From: Argopecten irradians
Taxonomy: Eukaryota; Mollusca; Bivalvia; Pectinida; Pectinidae
DNA: 64,000 nucleotides
Assembly (NCBI RefSeq): GCF_041381155.1
Contig: NC_091137.1
Span: 22,489,655-22,553,654 of the forward strand
Direction of reading: 5' to 3'
The notes beneath the pieces are model-generated. The model was given only the letters and a program-made list of their open reading frames with translations. It ran no database searches and was not told the DNA's origin. The position numbers were made by a program, and so were the translations under genes. Below, piece by piece: positions 13,897-26,400 of the stretch; position 1 is the stretch's first letter, and each line of letters starts with the position of its first letter.

Positions 13897-14237
13897 TTAA
13901 AGATGCTACACCGCTGAGGAATGGTATTTATTTTTTCTCTTTCAAAAACAGTAGTAGACGATCCACAAATAAGTATTTTTCTTCTGTTACAAAAGTTACT
14001 TACATTACACCATTGAAAAGTGTGAATTTTACTTCAAGATAAAAATATTAAAAATAATAAAATTGTCTCCAGAAAACAGTCCATGGCAATATGGCCTATA
14101 TGGAATGATAAACTGAATGCGCATCAACCAAAACAAGTTATTGTATATTGTTTTGTGTGTTACTTATACATACATTAACCTGAGTAAACACCAATTAAAG
14201 TTCAAATTATGCTCTGTCAGAGGTGGAGCATCTTTAA
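13897..14237. mobile_element. TTAA-flanked MITE, copy 1
   Basis: Begins TTAAAGATGCTACACCGCTG and ends 'gaggtggagcatctttaa'. It is one of four copies of the same 340-370-bp element in the window (others at 30345, 36456 and 51602). All have TTAA at both edges and diverge immediately outside it, as expected for a TTAA target duplication (piggyBac-like). This copy is the most diverged. Confidence 0.75.
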
Positions 14238-14278
14238 ATAAGTCAGTCATAATTATATATATAGAGGTTACACAATGA

Positions 14279-14420
14279 GTGGCTGTTGGATATGGAATTT
14301 ATTCCACACGAGTAAGTTATTTTTTAAAAGTTACAAAAGACACGAGCTTTAGCGAGTGTCTTTTGTAACTTTTAAAAAATAACTTACGAGTGTGAAATAA
14401 ATTCCATATCCAACAACCAC
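14279..14420. repeat. 142-bp hairpin with ~65-bp arms
   Basis: The left arm (14279 to about 14347) runs from GTGGCTGTTGGATATGGAAT through 'agtaagttattttttaaaag' to 'acaaaagacacgagc'. The right arm mirrors it and ends ATTCCATATCCAACAACCAC. The loop is only a few bases ('tttag'). Pairing is almost complete with isolated mismatches. It could be a folded MITE or the template of a long hairpin RNA. It starts about 40 bp after the TTAA MITE. Confidence 0.8.
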
Positions 14421-17400
14421 GAGTCGTGTGACCCGTTTCCACCACGATTATATCCGCTTTTAGCCGATAGAAATACGACGAGGATAAGTCTACGCTATCC
14501 AACAGCAGTTTTGGCGTCAAGCTGAGATCACAGCATAGCATGACGTCACTCGATTATGATGACGTTGACAAATGATGACACGACACTCAGAAAGACGTAG
14601 TTCGGTCAAAGTTCACCGTGTCAGCTAATCAGAATGCGTACAGAGTTTATACCATGTGTGGTATAAACAAATTGTTAATCAACAGCTGCATCGTTTATTT
14701 GATACCCTGACAGTTGAATAACACTGACTATTGTGGTAGAAATTAGATTATAGCTATTGTGTTGTTCTTTCTTCACCACAGAACTCTTTGATTTATCTTA
14801 AACCGCGCGTTTTGTGATTAATAAGCAACAAATCCTTCCAATGAAATAATGGGATGGAAATGTTACCCAATACACATAATCAATATCACATTAAAAAAAA
14901 AAAAAAAAAAAATCAGAATCTTAATACAACTGTGTACATTGTATTACAATGTACCCTGTTTCATAATATGCCAACAACCTTTCAATAAAATTAATAAAAT
15001 CATAACAAATGATGAAAATTATATTAAATGCTGGATTTCATAACTTAAATGAGTAATAATAGCTGTTACTCAGAACTGTATCTTTTGTCATAAGAACATA
15101 CATTAACACATAACCTGACTTTCATAGTCCACAGAACCTCTTTTAGGACAGTAGCATATTAAAGTGTTTTTTATATAACTGACTCTATCAGATCTGGGCT
15201 CACCCTTTCTGTATTGAACAATAAACTGTTTTGTTTAAAAAAAAAAAAAAAAAAAAATAAATCTCTTGACTCTAGAGCTCATTCGTATATGAACTCTTCT
15301 GACTTAAATGGTTGGAAGAGTTGTGGAATCACAGGATTGAATAGGTAAATGTTGAAATGACAATATAGAACCTGTATTACTAATACATTATACACAGCAA
15401 GATTAGAGAGATTATAAACATATACAATACATAAACAAACACCTTCTACATCACACTGTTAACAGGGCATCCCTGGCCTCACAGGACACTACAACATCAT
15501 GGACAAACAAAACTTTTTATCACATTACATAATATTATCAATACATTTTACATATTTTTGCTACATCCATTTGTAACAAATTCAATCCCATATGTGTATT
15601 ACAAAAACATTCATTTGTTAAAAAACATTCCATCAAAATAAATAAAAAGGCATATAAATAATTTGTTCAAAGAAAAATTCCCATACATAAATAAAGCCAT
15701 ATCTCTTTCAGAAAAAATAAGTATTTGCATTGCTAGGCTTAACACTAATCGCTGCTATGATTAAACCTCTTTGATTTAGTGATTTCCCCCTCAAGAGATT
15801 TCTTGTGTTTGATTTGTAAGTTGACCTTACATTTTCAAACAAAATTTTTTATTTATGTTCTTTTGCGAATTAAAATGAATATGAAATCATTTAGACTTGT
15901 TGATTTTGTAGAATTGTGAGAGATTTGAAATGGACTCTCCTTGGGGGAAATGCACAAATTGTAGTAAGCAGTTTACATTACTATGATGATGAGATTATGT
16001 TGTACAATTTACTGCCTAATGGTTGATGATTATGATAGATTGTTGTACTACCTATGTCACTAATGATAAACAATACGGCCAGTTAATTCAGCAATATGTT
16101 GAGATATGAAAATGACTTGGGTACCGGTAATGTATGATTTACCGTCGATAAGTCCCACCTTCTGACAATTGTTACATTAATATATTTTGACGTGATTTTT
16201 GTGACGTAATAATCACAGGAAGGTGGGACTGATAGACGGTAAATTGTATTTTACCCATATCATTTGGTATCTTGAAACAAACATATTCCTTCATATACAT
16301 GTTCATGTAGTATTCAAGATCTAAAATTGAAAGGCTAGTGACATCTTACCACTGCTTCTACTAGCTACGATATTACATTCCATACACAAAATGTAGCATG
16401 GAAATCATGGACTGATTAAATATAGGGGTAATTATAATTATAATTAGCACTATTAATTGACTGACACCATCATCCCAAGCTTAACCTATAACAATCTTGT
16501 CACTGTAACAGAAAATACAGCAACAAATATGGCTGGTTTATATCTATAACTATACGTAAGTATTCGGGCAAATATCCAAAACAGCCTTTGATAAAACTCA
16601 TTTTTAGGCCCAGGAATTGTGTTTAGACTGACAATATGGCAAACAAGTAAATAAGAATTGTAACAAATTATAGGTTATAATTTAGAAGTGTGTTCATTGA
16701 ACACCTCTAAAATTTGTCTTTATCAAATCTTAATCCGAGATCAAAATTACTTATTTCCCTTTTTTTGTAAGAAAGAGTTATCTGTTCTTCTCAAGGCCTT
16801 TGTGTGATGTCATTGTTTATGTGAGGAAGTTATCAATATTTAAAGAAAATGGCTTCGAGAATCTTAAATTAGTTTGTCAATTTGAAATATCTCTACAACA
16901 TTACAAGATTGGGCTGGTCAGTATGAAGCTTGAAGAATGCTGACCACAAAAAAAAAATTCCACAGGGGGACACAGTCATTCCAATGTTCATAACAGAGCT
17001 TTGATTATTTTTCTATAAACTGAAATTAACGTATGAAATTTCAGCAATAGAAACATCTAAAAATCTTTGTTATGTATAAAAATTGATGACGTCATGGACC
17101 ATGTACGCCATGATTGTATTGTATTATGTACTGACTATCACATATTTGTTTCTTGCTTGTTCACATGCAATACAGGGGAAAAGATTCCATACCAGTGACT
17201 GATGTGATTCTTTCTCTGTATCTTTGGAAAGTAAACTGATTGAGTTTTTAAACAGAAAGCATTAACAGCTTTCTCAGGTAATGGTCCTCTGGTTGGGAGA
17301 TTCCCCTGTTATAATGCTTTTGTATACTAACCAAAACAATGACATAGTTTCTGTGGGATTTCTTGCGTAGATTGCCTTGTAAATGGATTGTCGACCATCC

Positions 17401-17421
17401 AGATTGTCATTGGTTTAGAAC
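14421..17421. other. downstream of LMBR1, possible 3' UTR
   Basis: No conserved coding. It contains A-runs at 14893 and 15237. The first clear minus-strand AATAAA I see below the LMBR1 stop is at about 15848-15853, so part of this stretch may be LMBR1 3' UTR. That is inference. Confidence 0.35.
16120..16262. mobile_element. small inverted-repeat element
   Basis: 'tgatttaccgtcgataagtc' plus 'ccaccttc' at about 16135-16162 faces 'gaaggtgggactgatagacg' plus 'gtaaa' at about 16219-16244, with further pairing outwards (ACTTGGGTA versus TACCCATAT). A half-copy of similar sequence ('gggtaaagtatgatttagca') occurs at 49880 in an MTRR intron. Probably a MITE. Confidence 0.55.
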
Positions 17422-20400
17422 TTAGTCATCTTTGATGGATGTGTGGTTTTGAGGTTTTGACTTTTTGCCCCACTGGGACACCCATGTCCCTAGTCTGTTG
17501 AACACCTCTGATCGCACTGTTCCTGTAAACTTGTTGGTCAAACACATAGTTGTTGCAATCGCAAAGACAGCATTGCAAGTAAGAATTAGGTAAAAATTCC
17601 CTAGCCAATCCATACTGCCAAAGTTACCAATCAAATCAAAGTTAGTAATACCTGCAACACCAATAAAAGACAGTATTAATGTTAAATCAATAAAAGTACA
17701 TTGTACATTTTTAAACTGATATAATCAATGACTTTGATGCTCATAATTTTCCCTCATTTATTTATTTTTAATCAATATTATGGAGCTTATTCATCAAAGT
17801 TCATTATTACAAATACCATTTATTACCATAAATGCTTTAATACCAAAAGCATTACTTGGAAATAATTTTCAGATTTGGCAAACATTTTTGTGAGTTCAAT
17901 ATATATACTAACCCATAATGCGTGACAGGACTGGTAAAGCTGAGCTCAGGATCAGCAGAACGACACAATTTCCGATTATCTGAACCATGGACGTATCATG
18001 TGACTCAGGTGTTAGTCTTCGGAAGAATGGCAGAGAATAGAATCCTTCTATAGAAGCAGACATGACATATCTAAGCTGTGGTAAGGAAACTATTAAATGG
18101 ATTTACCAGGTTATTTACTGCACTATAATAATTCACCAAACAAGAGGCCCAAAGGGCCTGTATCGCACACCTGGTTTATAATGCCAAGTACTGTTGTGAA
18201 TACAGGTTCATTGTTTCTTTTCTGAAGGAATTAGAATATTTACCTGTAATTTCCCTATTGGGCCCCGCCCATCTTGCCCTGGGGGGGGGGGTCAGAGCCA
18301 ATATTTATACATGTTCTGTTCCCCTTCCCCCAAGGATGTTTGTGGCCAAATCTAGTTACAATCCATGCGGAACTCTAGGACCAGTAGATTAAGTAGATAA
18401 AGTAGCGATTTATAGGATTAACCTATATTTCCCCTATTGGGCCCCGCCCCTCCTGCCCCCGGGGGTCAGAGCCAAAATTTATACAAGTTCTGTTCCCCTT
18501 CCCCAAAGGTTGTTAGTGGCCAAATTTGGTTACAATCCATGCAGAACTCTACGACTAGTACTCATTTATAGGATTAACCTCTATTTCCCCTATTGGGCCG
18601 CGCCCCGCCCCCTGCCCTCGGGGTCAGAGCCAAATTTTATACAAGTTCTGTTCCCCTTCCCCCAAGGAGGTTTGTGGCCAAATTTGGTGACAATCCATGC
18701 AGAACTCTAGGACAAGTAGTGATTTATAGGATTTACCTCTATTTCCCCCTATTGGGCCCGCCCCTCCTGCCCCCGGGGGGTCAGTGCTAAATTTTATAAA
18801 AGTTCTGTTCCCCTTCCCTTAAGGATGTTAGTGGCTAAATTTGGTTACAATCCATGCAGAACTCTATGACTAGTAGCGATTTAAAGGAAATGTTGACAGA
18901 CGGACAACGGACAGAGGGACGACAGACGCTGCGCCATGACATAAGCTCACCGGCCCTTTGGGCCAGGTGAGCTAAAAAACTCATTGTTCACTCCTGGTTT
19001 CTTCTGAAGAATTTTGCTGGAGCCAGGCTAAAAACTAAACATCAACTCACCACAGTCCTGTTTGTTTAGAGATAACAAGGTCAGACTGTCATAAAATGAG
19101 TTTAGCCTCCCATTATCAACTGATATTTCATTATTAACACATAGCATTATCATTTTAGTCTTTAAAGGCTTTTAAATCAGTAATTTGTGCACTTTTCTGA
19201 CGACGTAATCAATTACCTCTAGCATAGATAATTCAAATGATGCTTACAGCACAATGTCTTAAATATATAATACCAATTTAATTATGTTATGTATGTACAG
19301 TATATGGAACATTGTTGTATTTCTTTCTAGTTGAAACTAAATCCTGTGTCATCAAGATACATGTTAGTACATTGTACTGTATAATAACCTATTTTCACAT
19401 GGGTTTAAATTTAACATACTTCCTGGGTGAATAGTTATTGGGAAAATATATTGTTACAAAAACTTTTCAAACACAAAAACCATATGACTCTATCAATCAC
19501 TCCCCTCCTTCCTTATAATCTATATATCTATGTTGGGAGTTTTTTTCTTCCGGTGACACACTTTGTTTGCAGGGTCTGATTTTATTCTACCGAAACAATC
19601 CATCATGGTTATACCAGGTAGATATGTACAGTATATCACTGTTAAAACGAACGTCTAGCCAACAAAATCACTTCTTTATCAGCATAATTCGTTATACAGA
19701 TAATGCAGATACAGTGTGGGAGCTTTAACAGGAATGAAAATTACTACGTTATAGTCATGAATTCATTGTAAACATGTTCGTTATGTGTTTTACTGTACCA
19801 ATCACTAGTGTTTACACGTAGAATGATTTACTGTACCAATCACTAGTGTTTACACGTAGAATGATTTACTGTACCAATCACTAGTGTTTACATGTAGAAT
19901 GATTTACTGTACCATCACTAGTGTTTACACGTAGAATGATTTACTGTACCAATCACTAGTGTTTACATGTAGAATGATTTACTGTACCAATCACTAGTGT
20001 TTACATGTAGAATGATTTACTGTACCTATCACTAGTGTTTACATGTAGAATGATTTACTGTACCTATCACTAGTGTTTACATGTAGAATGATTTACTGTA
20101 CCTATCACTAGTGTTTACACGTAGAATGATTTACTGTACCTATCACTAGTGTTTACACGTAGAATGATTTACTGTACCTATACATGTAGAATGATTTACT
20201 GTACCTATCACTAGTGTTTACACGTAGAATGATTTACTGTACCAATCACTAGTGTTTACATGTAGAATGATTTACTGTACCAATCACTAGTGTTTACACG
20301 TAGAATGATTTACTGTACCTATCACTAGTGTTTACACGTAGAATGATTTACTGTACCTATCACTAGTGTTTACACGTAGAATGATTTACTGTACCTATCA

Positions 20401-23400
20401 CTAGTGTTTACACGTAGAATGATTTACTGTACCTATCACTAGTGTTTACAGGTAGAATGATTTACTGTACCTATCACTAGTGTTTACATGTAGAATGATT
20501 TACTGTACCAATCACTAGTGTTTACAGTAGAATGATTTACTGTACCTATCACTAGTGTTTACACGTAGAATGATTTACTGTACCTATCACTAGTGTTTAC
20601 ACGTAGAATGATTTACTGTACCTATCACTAGTGTTTACACGTAGAATGATTTACTGTACCTATCACTAGTGTTTACACGTAGAATGATTTACTGTACCTA
20701 TCACTAGTGTTTACATGTAGAATGATTTACTGTACCTATCACTAGTGTTTACACGTAGAATGATTTACTGTACCTATCACTAGTGTTTACAGTAGAATGA
20801 TTTACTGTACCTATCACTAGTGTTTACATGTAGAATGATTTACTGTACCAATCACTAGTGTTTACACGTAGAATGATTTACTGTACCTATCACTAGTGTT
20901 TACATGTAGAATGATTTACTGTACCAATCACTAGTGTTTACATGTAGAATGATTTACTGTACCTATCACTAGTGTTTACATGTAGAATGATTTACTGTAC
21001 CAATCACTAGTGTTTACACGTAGAATGATTTACTGTACCTATCACTAGTGTTTACACGTAGAATGATTTACTGTACCTATCACTATGTTCAGTATGAATG
21101 ATTTACTGTACCTATCACTACAGTAGAATGATTTTTACCATCACTAGTGTTTACAGTAGAATGATTTACTGTACCTATCACTAGTGTTTACACGTAGAAT
21201 GATTTACTGTACCTATCACTAGTGTTTACACGTAGAATGATTTACTGTACCTATCACTAGTGTTTACACGTAGAATTTACTGTACATCACTATGTTTGTA
21301 AATATTTACTGTACCTATCACTAGTGTTTACACGTAGAATGATTTACTGTACCATCACTAGTGTTTACACGTAGAATGATTTACTGTACCTATCACTAGT
21401 GTTTACACGTAGAATGATTTACTGTACCATATCACTAGTGTTTACACGTAGAATGATTTACTGTACCTATCACTATGTTTACACGTAGTGATTTCCTACA
21501 CTAGTGTGTCTATCACTGTGTTTAGTAGAATGATTTACTGTACCTATCACTAGTGTTTACACGTAGAATGATTTACTGTACCTATCACTAGTGTTTACAC
21601 GTAGAATGATTTACTGTACCTATCACTAGTGTTTACATGTAGAATGATTTACTGTACCTATCACTAGTGTTTATTATCACCATCACTAGTGTTTACATGT
21701 AGAATGATTTACTGTACCATCACTATTCACGTAGTGTTTACATACGTAGAATGATTTACTGTACCTATCACACAGTAGTGATTTACTTACACAGTAGAAT
21801 GATTTACTGTACCTATCACTAGTGTTTACAGTAGAATGATTTACTGACCACATAGTGTTTACAGTAGAATGATTTACTGTACCTATCACTATGTTTACAC
21901 GTTTAGTAAATGATTTACTGTACCTATCACTAGTGTTTACACGTAGAATGATTTACGACCATATTTCGTTCGATATCACTGTACCTTTACACGTAGAATG
22001 ATTTACTGTACCTATCACTAGTGTTTACACGTAGAATGATTTACTGTACCTATCACTAGTGTTTACACGTAGAATGATTTACTGTACCTATCACTAGTGT
22101 TTACACGTAGAATGATTTACTGTACCTATCACTAGTGTTTACACGTAGAATGATTTACTGTACCTATCACTAGTGTTTACACGTAGAATGATTTACTGTA
22201 CCTATCACTAGTGTTTACACGTAGAATGATTTACTGTACCAATCACTAGTGTTTACATGTAGAATGATAAAATGGATACAATATAAGGACGATTTCCAAA
22301 ACAGCACCAACAGATCCCAAAGCTGACAGGGATGAAATTCCCAACACAGTTTCCTGTAACAATGATGAGATATGCAGTTTAAAATGATGCCTATGTCATC
22401 ACAATATAACATGTTTTAATTATCATAGACCATGTTCATCAGTATCAGGTATTCCATTAGAATCATACATCAAAACGTTTGGGAAATACGACAGTTATCA
22501 AAGATATTTGGTGTAAATGAAAAAGCATGTAATACTGAAGGAGTAAATATCATACATCATTTTAGAGATTTTATTAACACACAACATTTATTTAAAGAGT
22601 TTACTGTAAAATGATATGGTGTTGTACTGTACGTACCTTAGCTCCTACAGGTAGAGCTTTGATTCCAACCAAGAGTTCAAAAAAGTGGTGTGCCACACTT
22701 AAAACACACAAAACCTAAAACACAATCAAGATACACTTAGATTCAACAAGGCCATCCGTAAAACATAGACACATTAGATATAAGGACTTCACAGAGGGCT
22801 TCACAACAATCACGAGAAGTCACTGTTTAACAATATACACTATTGTGGCAATTTTGTTGAAGTGCTGTTAAAGATGGAAAATTAATTGTTGATACTAAAT
22901 CTAAACCACTGTTGGACCAATAATGACCCATAAAACTTTAATTATTTAAGCACGTACATAAATCATTTATAACAATTGTTAGGTAAGGTATTCTTCCTAA
23001 TGCTACCATTACTACAGCTATATTATGTATAGTGGGGTTTTCTCTTACAGAAAACTGATATATACCCATATTTTTTTTTTTTTTTTTCCCCATTTATTTA
23101 TCTTTTTTTCCCCCTTTTTTTTTCCCCTTCTAATTTTGGATTAGTCTAATTTTCCAGTATTAGCAAGCACTTTTATATTTCAAGTGAAAATAACAATTCA
23201 TATCAATGACAAATGACATAAAACTTGGAGAGAGACACGTTGTTGCTCCACAAGACATCTCCACAGTATACTTACTGTTAGGGCTAACAAAGCAAGGATG
23301 ACCAGAGGATAACCTAAATTCCTCCTTAAAGGTGATATCTTTTTCCTTTTTTCTACAACAGAAAAATCATGGATTTGTTGAATGGCTTTTATTTCATGTA

Positions 23401-26400
23401 TTAATACCAGCTGTGTCCAGTTAAGGTCAAATAAAAGACTACTTTGGTAATGTAAAGACATGAGAGTACTTGGAGGCACAGTATCTCAGACAGGTGATTG
23501 GTGTCTAACATTGACAGGTAGATGAAGTTTAATTAAAAACTGACCTTTTCTCTTAACTCCCCCTCCTTTCGTTCAAAACTGGGATTCAGTTGTCGAAACC
23601 AACTATGTCAGTCATGCTACTTTTTAAACGGTCTTATAAATGATGCAATGCAATGTATTTAAAACTCTGGACCAATGTCCATTAAAGAAGCATCTTTATA
23701 CAAAATATTGGCAATAAGTGGTTCTTATCGTATACTGATTTGAGGCTGACAATGTACCAACTCACCTAATTCCACTTTATCTTTCTCAATCTCTTCTAGT
23801 TGTTTTTGTAAGGAATCTTGTGTAGCATGACCATTTGCTATAGTGCTATGTTGGTGGTGTGCTAAAACAAAACCAAGAGTATCAGGGTAAAACTCAATAG
23901 CCTTTTGTTTTAGGCAATATAATCTAATGAAATTAAATTGGAACTTATAACAAGACAACAATTTAAATCTAATGTCAATACCCTTGTGCTCCAAAGTAAT
24001 GACTACATGTGTAGAGCTTCCATAAAGTCATTTATGATATGCAATGCTAGCATACATAGAGGTGATATCTTAACTCCTATTTATAGTAATAGTATCTTAA
24101 GGATAATTTCAAGACAATCAGTCAAAAATATATTGATTTTAAAGCTGTGATAACTTTTGGGTACATCTGTATACACAAGGCATTTTAAGATGGATTGTTA
24201 TTGGTAATGTCAGTGACATCATCTTCATCTTTGATTATACTTTTTTTACAGGCTAAAAATGTGTTAGATATTGAATGTGCACTTTTATATACCAGCAACC
24301 ATTTTCTTATTAAGAAATAAACATACACATGTTTGCATTGCTTACATTCACAGTCTATTTTTCTTCGTATGCTTTCTTCTCGCATTTTTAAAGTGGCAAA
24401 CTCTTCATCTATATCTCTTAAGAACTGTAAACAGAACAGAACATGTCAAACAATAATTGTTGAATTTATTTGATACTTCAATCAACTTCATTTTGAGGAC
24501 AACACATAGCAATCAAAATAATGCATGTTCTGTTTAGAGAGTGATGAAAATATATAAACATCACCCTGAAATTCTCTCTGTTCCTGGTACTTTAATACTA
24601 TTAAACATTGATAAAACATTATCATACCTATCTAGACTAATTATCATGTCAATGATATTCAATCAGTATCAATAATCAACAATTTGAAGAAAATTGTTCA
24701 ATCATGTACATACATTTTTAAGACTTTTATTTCAAATTTACTTATTCTGAGAATATAATAATATCTGATGCTCATGCAGTTAGACTAAGTGAGAATTTCA
24801 CTTATGCTATAGGTACCAGGTAATTCCTGTTATATGTTATGCTTACCTTGGTTTAACTACAAGTTTACCCATCACAGTAAACATTCAGGCTTACCTTTGG
24901 TTTCACTACAAGTTTACCCATCACAGTAAACATTCAGACTTACCTTTGGTTTAACTACAAGTTTACCCATCACAGTAAACATTTGGACTTACCTTTGGTT
25001 TAACTACAAGTTTACCATCACAGTAAACATTCGGGCTTACCTTTGGTTTAACTACCAGTTTACCCATCACAGTAAACATTCGGGCTTACCTTTGGTTTAA
25101 CTACCAGTTTACCCATCACAGTAAACATTTGGGCTTACCTTTGGTTTAACTACCAGTTTACCCATCACAGTAAACATTCAGACTTACCTTTGGTTTAACT
25201 ACAAGTTTACCCATCACAGTAAACATTTGGACTTACCTTTGGTTTAACTACAAGTTTACCATCACAGTAAACATTCGGGCTTACCTTTGGTTTAACTACA
25301 AGTTTACCCATCACAGTAAACATTCGGGCTTACCTTTGGTTTAACTACAAGTTTACCCATCACAGTAAACATTCGGGCGAACCCAACAGGTGTACATACT
25401 GAAACACAAATAAATATTATCTATTTGTATTTTATTTTAAAAGCCCAACAATTGTAAGGATGGCATACTTGTGTTCGTTGGTTCATTAGATTAACGTTCT
25501 ATAAACAGCTAGTGTCATTTAAGGATGGCCTCCTGTGTATGTGGTGCATTAGAAGTGTCTACATGTTTTGGTGACTGTAGTATGTTACATGTTTTGGTGA
25601 CTGTAGTATGTTACATGTTTTGGTGACTGTAGTATGTTACATGTTTTGATGACTGTAGTATGTTACATGTTTTGGTGACTGTAGTATGTTACATGTTTTG
25701 GTGACTGTAGTATGTTACATGTTTTGGTGACTGTAGTATGTTACATGTTTTGGTGACTGTAGTATGTTACATGTTTTGGTGACTGTAGTATGTTACATGT
25801 TTTGGTGACTGTAGTATGTTACATGTTTTGGTGACTGTAGTATGTTACATGTTTTGGTGACTGTAGTATGTTACATGTTTTGGTGACTGTAGTATGTTAC
25901 ATGTTTTGGTGACTGTAGGATGTTACATGTTTTGGTGACTGTAGTATGTTACATGTTTTGGTGACTGTAGTATGTTACATGTTTTGGTGACTGTAGTATG
26001 TTACATGTTTTGGTGACTGTAGTATGTTACATGTTTTGGTGACTGTAGTATGCTGTTGCGTGTTACTTTTGACGCTTTCCAACAGTAGAATTCTTGTCCT
26101 TTTATAGTGAAACAGCATGTGTTAATTACTTAATGAATTTGATTAAATATCAAGAAAGTTTCATGCTACTACAAAACAGAAAGGTATTTTTCTCTATGAT
26201 GAAATTTGATTGTTGTTGAAGATTTTAATTTAAGAGGAAATTATAATATACCCATGCAAAGTCTGTGCTTACAAAATGATCTTCCTTGAGAATCACCCAT
26301 AGCTAATAATATTTAACTTTTGATAATAACATAATCTAATAATTATATAAAATCAAGGATACTTACATAGTAAAACAATAACTCCAGTAAATGATATGAT

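Noticed and set aside
19788..22269. CRISPR-like array
   Set aside because: Units are contiguous tandem repeats without unique spacers, in an animal intron.
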